The position numbers and the translations under genes are program-made. Shown here piece after piece: positions 63,701 to 64,000 of a DNA stretch of 64,000 nucleotides. The notes beneath the pieces are model-generated. The model saw only the letters and a program-made list of their open reading frames with translations, made no database searches and had not been told where the DNA came from. Numbering within the stretch: position 1 is the stretch's first letter; each line of letters begins with the position of its first letter. This stretch comes from Kiritimatiellia bacterium (lineage in GTDB: Bacteria; Verrucomicrobiota; Kiritimatiellia; RFP12; DVOR01): contig JAFYWN010000015.1 in NCBI GenBank assembly GCA_017558005.1, positions 1 to 64,000 of the forward strand, read 5' to 3'.

Positions 63701-63834
63701 CCGAAGAACGGAAGGACTTCTTGCGTGACGTGGTTGATCTCGGCGGCGAATACCTCGAGAAATTCCCGAATGGCAGCTACAAGACCGACGTGGTCAATGC
63801 CGTTTCTCAGGCAAAGATTGAACTTGGCGAATAA
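60715..63834 (+). CDS. Large exported TPR/alpha-solenoid protein
   Basis: 1039 residues from the ATG at 60715. Signal peptide MNFVRKSRLKAVALPLSAAAVLLMPAMTLADA, then an almost entirely helical, Ala/Lys/Glu-rich periplasmic chain with TPR-like pairs throughout (YYAYSKYNEADKLYSEFFKKF, AQEYVNAA-type helices, KAKTYFEDYLKKFPKGLYASKTMLQIGTIQAATGD, FLRDVVDLGGEYLEKFPNGSY). No catalytic motif. TPR solenoids of this size act as scaffolds. A small secreted protein gene follows 30 bp on. A role beside an ExbB/ExbD-type motor is speculation based on similar-looking gene neighbourhoods. Confidence 0.8.
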   Translation: MNFVRKSRLKAVALPLSAAAVLLMPAMTLADAAAAAVDPALEMEIKYIDKLSTQGYVDFADEVIEAAKKKWPAAKGVLDTATVRAELAAGKQDAVLAKIKARPDQDSLDTWLQKLELAASYYAYSKYNEADKLYSEFFKKFTKVPDATKNAYVNAAFYYITMLNKIDRAKDTLPIYKLAMEQAPTDAQQKDLRAQYLRTLLTVAETAPAGKERDDMIKQAEDIANKMVWVQDSFFGDAINGLAYAKMLRGDVKGAQELIDEYLELLMSIHQSYLEEDPDGSKGYLRASPLPQCRYLIGKMLYDQAKAEIAKGGSANDDTIKNLLLGERDKTTKKRNGQGAFQHLVNVYTNYPESQSASLAGDFAEEIQKLIKTRYNADLKVNVSPEQKAKVRQQQYVQANVAFDGGDWDNAVAAFTKTISQYGLNQEALPAIRKMIEASIRVGNKGGQLDPYYKLQAETLTAALAEGFSGMKEMERAAGDQLRQIADLYGEMGLNTLKDATYAHFFKYYPKHPAAVSMQKTIAEEKAKAGDAEGAEKLYIAIRDAATTDDQRDARTAALDALVNLYSPNGAAANVTKELAAAQAFAEHFDGIARPGVNAAAAQFKLADAYRHVGEDLRKAVKDTSNDKKIAANYAKAAQIYDALAKELEKTDSKYVTASTERKTADKLLEGALYQRGICVQRLPFGGDVKKETAAKKKAKTYFEDYLKKFPKGLYASKTMLQIGTIQAATGDIEGSRATLAKLAKDFPQSEEAKNSIPMLADSLFKMGMKGEATNTYKQMFAAGGSYTAAQYQAAAEKLLDAGDAKLAIEACDCILKGNNKAYKPKAMLLRTKGLLADNQSEAAYKQISELLDAYGNTTVAVDANHALLEVIGAQVLNANTFEERNELIGKAKKAVTFLASQATRNAGDNPAAADAETVRLNLAVADVARKAYEAEKKANSDRVITAIGSALNAYRTAMFAGATPVTEPLVSPNVQKAYKGYIELTRERADMTTDAEERKDFLRDVVDLGGEYLEKFPNGSYKTDVVNAVSQAKIELGE

Positions 63835-63864
63835 CCCCACACTTTACTTAAGGAGAAGCAAACG

Positions 63865-64000
63865 ATGAAAACTTTTGGTATCACCCTCTGCACCTTGCTG
63901 GCAATGGCCATCGCCCTGCCGGTTATGGCAGTCCCCACCGGCACCGTCTACGGTAATGGCGGTCAGACCACTGGTAAACTCCGCTGGATGAACAGCGCCA
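63865..64000 (+). CDS. Secreted protein, 3' end cut by the window edge
   Basis: Only the first 45 residues are present: signal peptide MKTFGITLCTLLAMAIALPVMA, then VPTGTVYGNGGQTTGKLRWMNSA. An AGGAG site lies nine bases before the ATG. It starts 30 bp after the TPR gene with no terminator between, so it belongs to the same operon. Function cannot be judged from this fragment. Confidence 0.75.
   Translation, partial: MKTFGITLCTLLAMAIALPVMAVPTGTVYGNGGQTTGKLRWMNSA

Noticed and set aside
1-64000. tRNA genes
   Set aside because: I looked for the T-loop consensus in intergenic DNA on both strands and saw none; a covariance search would be decisive.

Overview
The window looks like chromosomal DNA of a Gram-negative, probably anaerobic bacterium. 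Evidence for the envelope type: TolB and Pal, a beta-barrel porin, lipoprotein signal peptidase, twin-arginine translocase and AsmA-like proteins. Evidence for anaerobic life: a rubrerythrin with reversed domain order, a PerR-type regulator and a formate/nitrite channel. A secreted sialidase and a secreted GH20 hexosaminidase suggest growth on host or mucin-type glycans. The gene mix (DXP-pathway reductoisomerase, a MetX-MetW fusion, very large TPR proteins, lineage-specific secreted proteins) would fit a PVC-group gut bacterium of the Verrucomicrobiota/Kiritimatiellota kind. That placement is inference; there is no 16S gene here. I saw no prophage, CRISPR array or tRNA gene.

Layout. 1-650: no recognisable gene, but a long imperfect hairpin and short repeats. 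651-11182 (minus): tolB-pal, tatB-tatC-rdgC-like-queE-hydrolase, nth-HAD phosphatase, and mraY-like-lspA-miaA-radC. Many of these genes overlap by 1 or 4 bp. 11467-17090 (plus): a porin followed by pstS-pstC-pstA-pstB-phoU. 17242-19121: a lipoprotein gene and a 1.3-kb repeat-rich intergenic region. 19122-31052 (minus): a giant TPR membrane protein, an AsmA-like protein, manA, cdsA-dxr, rpsO, an FNT channel, an isolated 5S rRNA gene, a small membrane-anchored protein and the NAD(P)HX repair enzyme. 31236-34038 (plus): sialidase, a DnaQ-like exonuclease and a CPBP protease. 34123-40431 (minus): LysE exporter, Maf, polyprenyl synthase, leuB, a nucleotide-sugar dehydratase, a CDP-alcohol phosphatidyltransferase and a SpoU methyltransferase. 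40432-41596: an AT-rich, repeat-bearing intergenic region. 41597-54539 (plus): a secreted unknown, an amidohydrolase, a VWA protein, a 20-residue-repeat protein, mutS, the metX-metW fusion, a serine acetyltransferase, an AsmA-like protein and trmL. 54546-64000: vanZ-like (minus), then on the plus strand rubrerythrin-perR, an HUH/Y1 transposase-like protein flanked by repeats, GH20 hexosaminidase, a 1050-residue-class TPR protein and the start of a secreted protein.

The most unusual signal is architectural. Two distant intergenic sites (18296-18420 and 60445-60525) carry tandem arrays of perfect or near-perfect 15-bp palindromes (7+1+7) repeated at exactly 22 bp with 7-bp spacers. Their sequences differ, but the geometry is the same, and arm changes within each array are largely compensated on the opposite arm. 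A third site (41267-41358) has a looser dyad with the same 22-bp period. This looks like a family of phased operator-like arrays. A second theme is a group of genes whose -10 element lies only 5 to 11 bases from the start codon, which points to leaderless or nearly leaderless mRNAs.
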